A stretch of 64,000 bases of DNA. Source: Brachynemurus nebulosus. Taxonomy: Eukaryota; Arthropoda; Insecta; Neuroptera; Myrmeleontidae. Location of the stretch: positions 31,550,108 to 31,614,107 of the forward strand of contig JAPWDM010000005.1 of the NCBI GenBank assembly GCA_035578155.1, in the 5' to 3' direction. Both the position numbers and the translations under genes were made by a program. The first letter of the stretch is position 1, and every line of letters starts with the position of its first letter. Of the stretch, positions 12,031 to 24,443 are shown piece by piece. The notes under the pieces were generated by a model. That model ran no database searches, had not been told where the DNA came from, and saw nothing but the letters and a program-made list of their open reading frames with translations.

Positions 12031-12864
12031 TTTGAAACAAAATGTTAAATGTTGCTTAAATATCAAGTTGTCTGCTACGTAAAAAAACTTACGATTCAAA
12101 TGATTGAAAAAATTACTTTCTTACCTATAACATTTTTATTGTTAATTTTACACAAAAAAGTTTCTTAAGAAAGTTATAGATAATGGTAGAACTACAATTA
12201 ATTAACATTAACATGGCGGTCGAATTACAATACCCCCATCCCGTTCCGTCCCGTTCTACACCCCATCCTTCCCAAAAATTTTGTTTCAACAACTCTACAA
12301 CAGACGCTTCATTACTTGAAATTCACATTTACACATACTTTTAACACAAACCATGTGGCTTATAAATCAACTAGCACCATCGTGGCTGACCTTATAATAA
12401 TCATTTTGAGTTAGAATTAATCTCATATGCCAAAGAAACTCTTATAAGTAATAGATATCGTCAGAATTAAGTATTGGTCAAACCAAGGCAAACCTTTGTG
12501 AACTGTTCGGATCATGTAAAATTTTATTATAATATTTGGCCCATACAAGGAGGTAATAATTTCTGAACAATTTAAGTCCAGTAGATTCTGATTATGGACA
12601 AGAAAAAATTGATATTTCTTTTGTCAAGTATACAGTATATTTGATTTATGGTTTTATTATTTTTGCGAGCAACAATACGATCACTCGTACTGGTCTGACC
12701 GATTCTTTAATAAATTGGTCCATCTCTTTTGTTGGTTCATCTATACCGAGCCTTACTTACCGCCAGTATTTTACTAGAATAATTCCCATAATGTAACACT
12801 AGCTAGCGTGATCATTATCATTAAAATTTTAGGTACACATATATTTATATTTTCCACAAATTTA

Positions 12865-12895
<31 letters not shown>

Positions 12896-13129
12896 AATTT
12901 GATAATTATAATGTTAATTTATAATCAGTATAAGTACCTAATTATTGTAATGTTTTGATTTAATGATAATAATTATCGCCCAATTTTTGAAGCCACATAA
13001 ACGTATTATAAATAAATTACTCAGATTATTTAATTTGATAATAGTATCATTATCATATTTTGTTGATATAAATATAATTTATACTACTTTAATACGTGTT
13101 AAAAAATATATGGCTTTATTTACAAATTT
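12031..13129. other. Unassigned AT-rich DNA with (TTA)n
   Basis: (ATT)n microsatellite at about 12865-12896. Otherwise no exon, transposon end or in-window repeat partner recognised. Confidence 0.5.
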
Positions 13130-13130
13130 T

Positions 13131-14570
13131 TTTACCTATAGTTACTTATCGCAATTAAGTTTTGTCCAGGTTTAGTCTTTAGGGAATATAAAAATATTTT
13201 TTCAACCTTTCGAATCGTAAGTTAGGATTTACCTAGCAAGTAACTAGTCGTGTAATGACTATTAACCTTCCTAGGAACGTAAGTATCCTAGCAATGTAAG
13301 TATAAAGTTTGACCGTCAATATGTAGTAAATATATTTTTCTATGGAAATTCTTTCATAAACACCTAACTCTGTTCATTTTTATTAAATTTGCATTTTCGA
13401 TAACTCCTATAATTTTTTATAACTCATGCGGGAAAAGTACTAACTTGGCGCACTCAAAATAGCTATTTGCCCACTGTACTCTTCCCGCATACTGTTGAAA
13501 GTAACTTTCCACACGTAAATTGACAATAAAACACGCAAAATTTAATCAAAACACGCAAAGCCGCCTCTTAATTTTTCATTTAATAAATATTTCATAATTA
13601 TTTCTATAGAAATCACCAACAAAGTAATTTAAACGATAATTAATTCAGAAAAAAAAGACAGAACATTTAAAAATATTATTTTAAAAAGTAATAAAAATGT
13701 CAAAAATAGTGATAATAATAGAAAAAAGTATGTGAAATTCGTAATAAAAAATAGTATGTGCAACTCGTGCGGGATTGTCGATTGCCCACTCAAGCGAATG
13801 AGCGCACTCACTACATTCGTGCGCTTAACTTCCCTTTCGTGGGCAATCGACAATTTCCCGCATTTATTGTACAATATACTATTTGTTGATTTATTTCTCT
13901 TCCGAGACTACTAAAGTAAAGGAAGCATTGTGATCACTTTTAAAAGATAGAAAATTTTTTCCCTCCAAAATAAAATTTTTTACGCACATTTTACGGTTTA
14001 GAGCTTCCTGGACAATTTTGGTTTGGAGTCTGTCCGTCCGTCCGTTTGTATGTCCGTCTGTGTGTCACCTGTTTGCACCAAGTGGTTGCCAAATCCAATT
14101 TGATTCCAAAATCGTCCCCTATGAATTTAATCAAAATCGGAGTAACAGTAGCAACGCCGCAACCATGCCATTCCAAAATTTCACCAAGTGGCATAACTTT
14201 TGAGCTATTCAATTCTTATTTATGAAATTTTCAGAAATTATGCCATTTGGTTCCTAGATGGTCCCCTATGAATTTAATCGAAATCGGAGTAACGGTGGCT
14301 ACGCCACTACCATGGAATCCCATTAAATGTCAATATCTTATTTACTGCTAGTCCCATTTCGCTCAAATTTTTAAGGTATTTTGGGGGTTAGTTTCTAAAA
14401 TATTTTTGCTATTATTTTATAATTTAACCTTTAAGTATTTTGAGTTACAACAATTTTTTATGAACTTTAAGGCGAAAATGTAATTTCACGGTATATATTT
14501 GGTAGAATATTGTCTTAAAGTCTTTTACGAATACGGGGAAACTGTGTGCCACACCCCATTGGCAGTGTAT
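13131..14570 (+). repeat. Tandem repeat F, unit F2 (split by E2)
   Basis: Begins TTTACCTATAGTTACTTATC and runs to TGCCACACCCCATTGGCAG, where the next unit starts with the same opening. It contains a (TCCG)n run near 14034-14046 and two internal sub-repeats built on CCCCTATGAATTTAAT.. AATCGGAGTAAC. Without E2 it is about 970 bp. Open frames here sit in low-complexity text and are not conserved. Confidence 0.8.
13418..13880 (-). mobile_element. Hairpin-ended element E2, inserted in F2
   Basis: Inverted relative of E1. F3 gives the empty site: CGATAAC..TATTATTTTT joins directly to GTTGATTTATTTCTC, whereas F2 has this element between them with an ATTT on the right side, so the target was a T-rich ATTT(TT). 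One end has ATGCGGGAAAAGTACTAAC folding against GTACTCTTCCCGCAT. The other has GCGGGATTGTCGATTGCCCA folding against GGGCAATCGACAATTTCCCG. Confidence 0.8.
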
Positions 14571-15400
14571 TTTTACCTACTGTTAGTTAACGCAATTAAG
14601 TTTTGTCAACGTTTATTCTCTGTGTTCTTTAGGGAATACAAAAATATTTTTTCAACCTTTCGAATCGTAAGTTAGGATTTATATAGCAAGTAACTAATCG
14701 TGTAATGAATATTAGCCTTTCTAGGAACGTAAGTATCCTAGGAATGTAAGTATAAACGCTGACTGTCAATATGTAGTAAATAGATTTTTCTATGAAAATT
14801 ATCTTATAAACATCTACTGCTCATTTTTATTAAATTTGCATTTTCGATAACTTTTATTATTTTTGTTGATTTATTTCTCCTCCGAGACTACTAAAGTAGC
14901 GGAAGCATTGTGATCACTTTTAAAAAATAGAAAATTTTTTCCATCCAAAATAAAATTTTTTACGCACATTTTATGTTTTAGAGCTTCCTGGACAATTTTG
15001 GTTTGGTGTCTGTCCATCCGTCCGTTTGTCTGTCAGTCTGTGTGTCTCCAGTTTGCCCCAAGTGGCATAACTTCTGAACTATTCAATTAATTTTTATGAA
15101 ATTGTCAGAAATTATGTGGTCTGGTTTCTAGATTGTCCCCTACAAATTTCATTGCATTCGGAGTAATAGCATCCGCGACGCTACCATGAAATCCCATTAA
15201 ATGTCAATATCTTATTTACTGCTAGTCCCACTTCGCTCAATTTTTTATGAATCGTTTTGTTTATTTATTTTTATTAATTTCTATACCTATATATTAATTA
15301 AGTTATACAAAGATATATTGGGCATTAAATTACCAAGGCGCTTTTACGAGTACGAGGAAGCTGTATGCCACACCCCATTGGCAGCGTATTTTTCAATATT
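14571..15400 (+). repeat. Tandem repeat F, unit F3
   Basis: Same order of blocks as F2 (CCTTTCGAATCGTAAGTTAG, then CCTAGGAA.GTAAGT, CCGAGACTACTAAAGTAGCG, GTCTGTCC.TCCGTCC and TGCCACACCCCATTGGCAG), but without E2 and without one of the internal sub-repeats, giving about 820 bp. A fourth partial copy is at 55125-55420. Confidence 0.85.
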
Positions 15401-16703
15401 CTCATCATCTTTTTCGATTGAAAAAGTAACTTACTAATACTCAGCTGGTAGGTTTAAGACTCGAATTTCCAACTGTAGATCTCTGTATATGAAGATATAA
15501 TATAGCTCATGTTTTTGGTTCTTATTATTTTTTATTTTTTTAAAAAAACAATCAAGTACCTATTGTTACACCCACTGCAACTTCTTATTGAATCATCCGG
15601 TATACAAACTTAGAACCGTAAATATTCAATTAATTATCATATTTTCCTTTATCAGGTAATAACACGATTATGAATTTTTCTGTAATTGACAATTAAAATA
15701 TTCATAATTCTTTTTAAAATGATTCAATTTTTTTATAATAAAAAAAAACTCTTTTATAACAAAAATTATTTTAAAAAATATTCTAGAAAAATGAAAAATA
15801 AAAATTAACGATTTCTATCTTTCTATCGTTTAGTACAATAATATAAAACTCTAATAAAACATATATCTATTGAGGTCAGTTACAAAAAAATTACATATAG
15901 CCAAACAAGGAAAAACACTAAAGGATAGAAATAATATTACACGAGAGATGAATATTTTATAAAATTTTTCCAACCCTTTTGGGAATATAAATGAAATATG
16001 AACTAAAAAAAGACAAATATATAGCAAATTGTAATTTATTAAAATAGGATCACTGTACAGAATATACATACAAATACAAAATACATCTATATATGATATA
16101 CGTATATGTATGTATACAATGTGCTAGCAGAATACATATACATTACAGAATAGTGAAAAATAAATGAATTTATTTGAGTATATAGCAAGAGTACAGTTTG
16201 ATACAAAAATATACTGCTTGACTGTACGGTTACATTGATTTTTTACGCCAACTGTACCAGTAATGAGATTTCCATGCTGGAATTTCAAACAAAGCTGTAG
16301 CACATATATAGCGAAAATCATGTTTTGACGCACAATGCAAACTGAAGAGTCTAACTTTGATCTTTAAAGATCACTTACAAAAATTTTTTAATTAACTAAA
16401 CAAATACAACATGACGCGCGACAAGGAGTAGCACATGGCTTCATTGGATCCGCCCCTAACTATATACTAGAATTTTATCGGTCAAGTATAGTGTGCTTGA
16501 CTTAATGTTTTTTGATACACTCATTGATACCCACATAATTGCTAAAAATTTCATCAAAGTGCGGGTCGAATAATTCTAAAGTTTTGTGTGTTGGAAGGAT
16601 TTACAAACACACGACGGGTGACAGACAGATCGATGTGAAACGTGAGTGGAAATTATGATTACGGAGGGAAAAAATTGTTAACTGCACAAAAGTGATTATT
16701 GCA
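15401..16703. other. Unassigned AT-rich DNA
   Basis: No exon or repeat recognised. The stretch 16540-16703 is slightly GC-richer and precedes a possible first exon. Confidence 0.4.
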
Positions 16704-16745
16704 ATGCTTCGACCACCTTGCGGTAAACTTGGAAGTGATATGCAG
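16704..16745 (+). CDS. Possible short first coding exon (weak)
   Basis: ATG in the context TTGCAATGC opens MLRPPCGKLGSDMQ and is followed directly by a donor, ATGCAG|GTAACC. The surrounding 150 bases have mixed composition like a 5' UTR. With 14 codons, no product can be named and chance is a real alternative. Confidence 0.2.
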
Positions 16746-16819
16746 GTAACCCTCCCCGGACTATAGGGTTACCAAATAAAATTGACTTTAGACTATCAAA
16801 AAATTTTGTCTTTCGTACA

Positions 16820-17510
16820 GTTGTGCGTGTAATTTACTTCGGGTAAATTACACAGTTTTTTACATGTAAAAAAACTTTGTAATTTACACATACTTGTTTT
16901 GAAAAAAAAAAAAAAACTGTAAAAAATGTAAAAAACTAATTTTTTTTAAATTTAATAGATATGTAAGCGTTACTGATGGTATTCCATATTTGCTATTGAA
17001 GTATTCGCTATATTTGCAAAGTAAAACTTAATAATTAAGTAATTTGAAAATTAAAAATATAAATGGGGACAAAAAGGAAAAAGAAAAGTTAGTTTTGATA
17101 GAATAGTTTATTTAAGAATTCAATATTAAAAAGATTTTTATTTATTGAGTTAAATTTTATTAAAGGTATCAATCATCTTCATCATTATTACCATCAGTGA
17201 TTTTATTGTTATTATAATTTAAAGAGAGATAAATATGTAGTAGTTTTTTTTTGATTTATCAAAACTCAGTTTGTTAATTTGGAAATTTAAAGCTTTGTAA
17301 TCAGTTGTGGATGGCCTTCCACCAGCAGAAAATCATTTTTGTGTCGACATTTTGTCTACACGTTTTTTCATGTGAACTTATAAACAAGTTATAACCGTCA
17401 AAATAAATTGTTTGTCAGTCAAATGACAAATGATTTAAGTATTTTACATTTTTTACAATTTTCTACAATTTTTTGCACTCACCTGATAATAATTTTTACT
17501 TACAATTAGT
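16820..17510. repeat. Region with GTGTAATTTAC inverted motifs
   Basis: GTGTAATTTAC at 16829, GTAAATTACAC at 16843 and GTAATTTACAC at 16878 form overlapping hairpins, and TTTTTTACATGTAAAAAA lies between them. Loosely similar TTTTACA..TTTTTTACAA text reappears near 17448-17475. This may be a TIR element, but I cannot define its ends. Confidence 0.35.
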
Positions 17511-18101
17511 CCGGTACATTATATATCTATAGACCAAGTTATGTGACCGTGAAAAAATTCGATGTCGGTTTTTTAGTGAAAATATACGTTTTGAGATGTC
17601 CTAAGTCCAACTTAGTCATTTACAAAAATGTTTGTCTGTCTATTTTTCTGTTAGGAGAGTTATTCTGATCCCTAACTAGGAGACCAGTTAAGAGATTTTG
17701 AAGAAATTTGGTTTGGGATGAATTTCACCAAGATACATAATCTGGTGAAGTGAATACACCAAAAAGTTATTGTGGGCGGGGCCTAGCTGCCCTTAAATTT
17801 TTAAGAGTCCTCGAAAATGGATAGATCGGCCATTGCAGAAGAACAGTTCTAACAATAATTTTGGTTAAATTTTAACCATATAAAATAGAATACATTTGTA
17901 GCCTAACAAAACAGTCCGTATGTCTTGGTAAAATGCATTTAAAAAAAAAATATTTATGGACTTGGTTCACTTTTACACTGACCCCCCCCCCATTTATTAA
18001 TTTTATTGGATCACGTATTTCACAAATATTCGCACAGTATTCAACAAAGCCATAAATAATTTTAATTCGAAAGGCTTAAAAATTTACCCGGCGTTTCTAC
18101 C

Positions 18102-18103
<2 letters not shown>
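17511..18103. other. Unassigned AT-rich DNA
   Basis: Contains a GC-richer phrase, TGTGGGCGGGGCCTAGCTGC, near 17773. The style resembles insect repeat text, but there is no partner in the window. Confidence 0.4.

Positions 18104-18167
<64 letters not shown>
18104..18167. repeat. (TA)n microsatellite
   Basis: Sixty-four bases of uninterrupted TA repeat after TTTCTACCAT. Confidence 0.97.
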
Positions 18168-18172
<5 letters not shown>

Positions 18173-19573
18173 AGGTATTTGCTTGCAATACTTTTGTTTT
18201 GTACTGTATATAAAACTGACATATTACCTTAAGGTAAAAATAAACTTTTGATTTATATAGCTTTAAGTTGAAAACAAAGCTGTTACAGTAAAAATAACAC
18301 ATTTGTGAATTACAATTCTCTACAACATTTTAACTCGTATATTTCTCTTTTTGATAGAGAACCGACTTTCTAGATAAACTTAAATATTTCATTTTTAACC
18401 CTTAAACAGACTTAAGTTTTAAATATTGTTAAATTCTTGAAGACTTATTAGCAATTCGTTACTTAATTTTCGAATGTCACTGTATTTAATGTAATATTAC
18501 CCTGCAAAAATGACTGGTTAATTTATACAAAAAGGTCAATACATGGTTGGTCAACTCTAAAAATATAAACAAATACAGAAATTTGATCGAAAAAAAAAAA
18601 ATCGAAAATAAATAGTTTATTAATTACTTCAATCCGTTACAATATTATTTTCTGACAAAGAAAAACTAGTTTTTCGGAAGTAATCATTTTCTTGCTATAT
18701 TTTGCCGGAAACTGTAAAAGAGTGCTTACTCGAGCAATTATTCCGTTTCTGGTTGAAGTTCAAATGCTTATCTTAACATGTACTCGTATATTATGGTATT
18801 TATTTTAAAGTTTTATTACAGCAAGTTATATAAACGACGCTTCAAAGAGGGCACATATTTTTGACATTTTTAGAAAGATTCCTTCTTTTTCCACATTATT
18901 CTCTTTTTTATCGAATAGTAGAGTTGACACATCTGTCAATAAACGTTTATTGAGCGTTACTGACAGAGGCGATTTTAGGATTTTTGTTGTTTTGGTTAAG
19001 TCACTGACGCTATACAAGCAGATTCAAAATAATTGATTGAATTAGAGATTTTAATTTTCGCGGTTATCATCACGAGCGAAAAAGGGCCAATCTTTATACC
19101 CCCGTCTTAATTATTTAAATCAAAAATTTAATTACATTAAAATTATAACATTCTTTCACATTTTAAAATTCGTTTAATTAATTTAATAGAAAATATGCTG
19201 TCACAAATGACACTAACTATGACGTGTTAATGTAATTATAATAAAATCCTGTCGGAAAAAAGTCAAAAACAGTATTATTATTATTATTTTTTTTTTTAAA
19301 TAAAAACAGGTATTAGTTTTTACGAAAGTTATTAAATAATAAATATAATACATAATTAAATATTATTCATATGTATAATAACATTTTTAATTTAATTAAT
19401 TTTGTAAATCCAAATATCACATAGATTTTTTTTAGGAAAAGCAAAACTGCAATGTCACTAACAAAATTAAAGCTCACATAAAATCTGTTCGGTTTAAACT
19501 AAAACAGTGACACATAAAACTAAAGCAACACATCGTTTTAGAGCATGTTTTATCCAACTACTAAACGTGAATA
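18168..19573. other. Unassigned AT-rich DNA
   Basis: No exon, TIR or in-window repeat recognised. The open frame at 18826-19017 (minus) has no recognisable motif. Confidence 0.45.
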
Positions 19574-19832
19574 GGGTGGAATTGCCTAATGTCGGCCGGT
19601 GCCCCAAAGTGGCCGATACTTGGTTGTTTTTTTTTAAAAAAAAAAGACTTTAAAAATAAAAAAATGTTTGTCGCGTAATGTTGGCCGGTGCCCCAAGGTC
19701 AGCTACTGGTTGTTTTTTTTTTTAAAATAAGGCCTTAGAAATTAATAAATATTTGACAAACACATAGAAACAGAAGGTTCTCACGAACCAGTGGTCGATC
19801 TTAGGGCATCGGCCGACATTAATATCCAATCC
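19574..19832. mobile_element. Short TA-flanked element P2
   Basis: Left end GGGTGGAATTGCCTAATGTC, with its counterpart inverted at the right (GACATTAATATCCAATCC). The left flank is TA; the right flank is mutated. The terminal phrase AATGTTGGCCGGTGCCCCAA is repeated internally at 19677-19696. Too short to encode a transposase. Its terminus resembles that of U (GGGTAAAGTTGCC), so it is probably a pogo-type MITE. Confidence 0.6.
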
Positions 19833-20301
19833 AATCATGTTTATAAATATTACCGTAAACACGGATTACTTGAGCCCTAAGGTGTAACTTGAACCCAAAA
19901 TGAAAAAAAGTATTACTTTTTATTTTGTGCTTAGTTTAGCCAGTAGTAGAAGTAAGTTACATGTTTATCTGGTAGGTAACAGCACTAGGTTGACTGTGTT
20001 TATGTTTAGGTAGTTCTGAGAATTGACACTAGGTGTCAGGCGAGTGTTATTTACTCTCTATTTGAAGTTGCTGTTTTTGTTATATTGCTAACTTTCAACT
20101 GTAAAAAATATTTCGATAGCTCACAAAGTAAAGCAAGTGTATAAATTTCATGTTTGGTCCATTACTAAAGCAAATTCAGACATGTTCATATGCCAGCTAT
20201 TTCCATAATTTCTTAATTTAAAGTTTTGATAAACCAGTTAACATAACCTTCAAATTAGGTTAATTATTACTTTGGTATAAAATGGTTCAAGAGTAGACTA
20301 C

Positions 20302-20415
20302 ATGGAGCCAATTAAAAAAGCATGGAAGTGGTCCAAGAACAAGGACGTATTGTACTATAAATGGGAAGATATAGTTAAGAAAATACATCCGCCTACACTA
20401 ATCAAAAAGGCTTAA
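20302..20415 (+). pseudogene. Possible transposase C-terminal remnant in N1
   Basis: Open frame MEPIKKAWKWSKNKDVLYYK ending in TLIKKA-stop (37 codons). In pogo-type transposases the end of the DDE domain is often followed by a PLKxAW motif and a K-rich segment, which this resembles. The similarity is short and judged from memory. N2 lost this part to the H insertion or a deletion, so it cannot be compared. Confidence 0.3.
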
Positions 20416-20574
20416 CTCTTTTGGACTAAACAAAGACACGCTCTAACTCATAAAAATAATTTCGCATAAATAACTGAAAATTTTGAAAGTTTGAAAATCT
20501 TTATTCAGTTTTGGTACCTATTCATGTTTTTTGAATAAATAAAGTTCCTTATATGTTTGCAAAATGTGTTTTAA

Positions 20575-21475
20575 CCCTAGAATCATACGTTGGTCTACGA
20601 GTCAAGTTAATCATACATCGGCGTCGTTTCGACGAATGGACTTTTTACGGGGAGTTTTAGAGTTTACTTGCAAAAAACATTTTTTTACATAACAATACTA
20701 CAAAAGCGAACAAAATATGTAAAAAAATTGGATTTGGAAAAATTTATTAATGTAAATATTTATTAATTTTTTTAATCTTTTTATCAAGGCATATTTTCAT
20801 TATAAAAATTTAAAAATATATAAATACATCAATTGTAATAATTAATTTATGAACTATTATGAATCAGTGGACATGTGTGACTTTACAGAATGTGAAATTT
20901 CTCAGTCATAAATATTCCTATAGATATGTAGTTATTTCCCCATTAGGCACATTTGTAAATTTTCTAAAATTTGTTAGTAATTTTTCGAATAAGATCTCAA
21001 AAAATAATAAAAATTAAAATATTTTCCACAAAATAAATTGTTAATCTTTTATTAAGTCACTTGAAACGCATTCTTTAGTTTTTGATTCAATATATTAAAA
21101 CTTCAGTATTATGTCGTCTCTATAAGTCAAACAGCTGTAATCATCTTTCACATTATCATAATTATTGAATAAATTAATTATAACATCCATATCTTTAATA
21201 AATTTTAGAAAAATTAGGAAAACTTTTATATGTGGAGTACAAAATCTTTAAAAAAAAAAATAGGTTAATCATACATCATCGTCCTTTTGACGCACACTAT
21301 TTCAGTATAAAAAAAACGACAATAGTTATAAACAAAATTTATATGTCTTATGTGTTATAATAATAAATAAATTAGATAACAGAAGTTTCACAGCGAGCAA
21401 GTACCGACAAGTCACAGTATTGGAGCAGGTAGAGAAGTTCGTTCGTCGTTTTGACGAGTACGTATGATTCTAGGG
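20575..21475. mobile_element. piggyBac-like MITE inserted in N1
   Basis: Perfect 16-bp TIRs, CCCTAGAATCATACGT, with TTAA on both sides (20571-20574 and 21476-21479). TTAA targeting and CCCTAG termini are the hallmark of piggyBac. N2 shows the empty site at about 58532, where GTTTTAATTAG carries a single TTAA. The 901-bp interior is AT-rich with no transposase frame, and the subterminal text carries CGTCxxxTTxGACG motifs at both ends. Confidence 0.95.
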
Positions 21476-22161
21476 TTAATTAGTTACCAACATCCTACAT
21501 GGTCTCAAACTGTTTTCAAATGGGAGTCACTTGGAAATTTAGGTAAGGGCTCAAGTAACCCGATCTTGAGTTTAACTTGAACCAAAATCTAAAAATTTTA
21601 AAAATTTATGAACCATTAGAAAAAAATCCACATTATACAATAAACTAACCGTAGTCATATACAGATTAACATACTGAATTCCATATCCCAAATAAATATA
21701 ACAGTTACGTTCAATTTTAAAAATTATCAGATGATTTGCAAACCTGAGCTCAAGTAATCCGTGTTTACGGTACCCATTTTATATAACAAGCAGCTTCTTT
21801 TAATACCTACATAGGATAAATGAAAATTCAGTCTAAATATTTATGTTCAAACGTTAGCTTAAAATAGACCTCCTTGGGAACTTCTAAATTCACTAATATT
21901 TCCAAATTAGCGGGAAAAAGTTGGAGCTGCTGGAAAATATTACATATCTGTGGCCTATTAATTTCTGCGCGATCCTGTACTATTGTAATAAATACGACAT
22001 TGTCACCAGTCACTCTATCAAGATTCCGTTCTCTCTACAGTTATACACCAAGTTCATTTTATTGCAAATGGAAATGACCGCGGGTCATTTACCTTATTAA
22101 ATGTGGATAAAGCATTACCCAGTATTACCCACATTTACGTGTTCATTAACTAAACCATGTA

Positions 22162-23276
22162 GGGTTGACCGGGGTAATTGTGAATGGATTTTCATGAATT
22201 GAGATAAAAGCGTTGTTTTAAGTATTCTTTATTTTATATATCACATTATGGTTGATTTATTTTTAATTCTACATTATTCAGGATGCACCACATAAATTTT
22301 GAGCAAATTCGTATGAAAAACAAAAATTTTATAAGCCATTCACATTTCCCCGGTGCGGTTTTGCAAATCTTATGAATTTCGGGGTAAATGTGAATGCCAT
22401 CAGAAAAATTATTTAGAATGGATTAAAAGAGGAGTGAGGTACAGCAGAGTAAGGATCAACTCAAATTCTTCATATTTACACCACTTTCAAATTTTTCATC
22501 ATACTTTAGCGGTCACAATTTCTCTTTGTTTAATGCAAGTTACGCATACCTCAAATTTGTACAAAAAATCAAGGTTAAACAAAAATAACAAAAATTGTAA
22601 GAACAAATTTGTTACAAGCTAAAAATGATATTTTGATGATATTTTGTCATTTTATCAAATAAAAAATAAAAAAATTACATGATTTTCACACAAAAACAAG
22701 GAAATTAAGACTTTTTCAAGAAAATACATTCAGTTTACATGAACAAAAAACAACAATCTTTTTTTTTTTTGTGTTGTTTGTACAATAATGTCATTGTACA
22801 TCATCATCAACATTCTCAACTGTGAAAAGGACACTACTGAAATTTTCGACCGGATGGAGGCATTTGTGAATGACGTTCACAATTACCCCGGAATTTTAAA
22901 ATCATATGGTAATTGTGAATTGGTAATAAATTGTCCAATTTATTTAGCAGTTAATAAAGAACCCCCTCAGGCTTTAGACCACTTCTATAGAAGTACCTTT
23001 ATCCATTTCTTACCTTTTAAAAAAAAGAAAATGTATTTTAAAAAATTTTTTTTTTTTAGGATTGGTCGAAGTAAGATACACAAAATTTTGCAAGGGTTTT
23101 TTCAAAATAAAAAAAAAGATTCTAATGCTTGGAGAATTGTTATGAAATTTTAATAGCATATTAAGAAAGGACAGAAAAATATACTAAGATTTGATTTTTT
23201 AACAAAATTAATGTTATTTTAGAAATTATAGGCGCTGTTCACAATTGCCCCAATTCACATTTACCCCGGTCAACCC
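22162..23276. mobile_element. TA-flanked DNA transposon Q, copy 1
   Basis: Termini GGGTTGACCGGGGTAATTGT and inverted CACATTTACCCCGGTCAACC, flanked by TA (22160-22161 and 23277-23278). The phrase GGGTAAATGTGAATG and its complement recur internally near 22340, 22381, 22882 and 22910. Copy 2 (53265-54307) is the same length class and closely related. Both copies carry an open stretch around EKDTTEIFDRxEAFVNDV; substitutions there are part silent, part not, so coding is undecided. Confidence 0.9.
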
Positions 23277-24443
23277 TACATATACAAACCAAGTACGTAC
23301 TTGATTCGCATAACCACACCATAATGTCATGTTAGATTACAATTATACAATGTTGGCGGGAAACAGAGAATATCAAGTGACTTGATGATAGAGCCTGTCC
23401 AGCGGGCGACTGGCGGTCTTGTTAATTATTGGTTGATTACAGTGATTAATTGACGATTAATTTGTTTGAGTAATATTGCGTAAGCTGATTGTTCAAAATA
23501 CCTGCTGGTCAAAATTTTCAACCGAATCGTGCTTAATGGTCCCCTTTTAAAATGTTTAATAATTATGAATTTCTAGTATAGATACCTAATAATGTACAAA
23601 TGATTTGTACATTTGATAAATTTAATCGATTTGAGCGTTTGTAAAATGCACAAATTATTTTGTTAACTTTTCATTTTTATTGTTAAAATTACGAAATTTC
23701 TTTAACAAATATAAGTGATCTGACAGAAGTCTACTTTTTATTATCAAAACGACGAAATTCGATTTTAGAAACACAGACTGATTTGACGGAAGTCTATTTT
23801 CAACTCCTCTTGCGTGCCTAATTTTACTAAAAAAAATGACCTCAAAAACCTATAATTTGTTTCCTATTTCATCATTCTACTATTTTATTTACGGATTTTA
23901 AGCTACTGAAAACTTTTTAACCTTGGTGACGTAAGCCTTATATAGAGATAATTTGAAGAAGGGTACTTAATTGAATTAGGATAATTTAGGTATGAACTTT
24001 TTATTTTTGTTATCAAAATAACGAAATTCCTTTTAGTAAAATTACAGATTGGAAGTCTCGTTTCTAGTGATCCTACATACTTAATTTTGATAAAGAGAAA
24101 AAGAACAACTTTCAAATCTGTAATTTGTTTCTAGTTTACGGTTTTTACCACACTGATAAAGTTTAATAGACTTGACGGCGTCCTGACTTTAATTTTTTTT
24201 TTAAATCAAGCTTTATGCAGTTCCTACGAGAGAAGAAGGCAGTCAGGATTGCAAACCTCGGGGCCCGGGCTTGAAAAGAGGGCTCGCAACTGTTGGTAGT
24301 GCACCCCGGGAAAAAATGAAAAATCTTTTTTTTTCACCAGGTATATTTTTGGGAAAAATTTTTAAAAATAACAAATCTAGTTTGTTTGCAGGGTCCGCCA
24401 TTTTTTTTCCACGGCTCTGGTATTATAGAAATAATTTGAAGTA

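Larger units (their letters stand above)
19853..21770. mobile_element. TA-flanked DNA transposon N, copy 1 (contains a piggyBac-like MITE)
   Basis: Termini CCGTAAACACGGATTACTTG and its inverted partner, flanked by TA (19851-19852 and 21771-21772). The phrase CTTGAGCCC or its complement recurs at about 19869, 19889, 21547, 21570 and 21745. Copy 2 is at 57766-58826. The element is interrupted by a TTAA-flanked insertion at 20575-21475; without it, N1 is about 1.0 kb. Confidence 0.88.

Noticed and set aside
13629..13914. Open frames on both strands of E2 (and 11455-11703 in E1)
   Set aside because: Mirror-image frames produced by the hairpin ends and AT-rich core; E1 and E2 are not conserved as protein.
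22788..23153. 121-codon frame in Q1 (with a partner in Q2) as a transposase
   Set aside because: It runs through internal TIR phrases and poly-T text, and no DDE or HTH motif is visible; left undecided rather than called.
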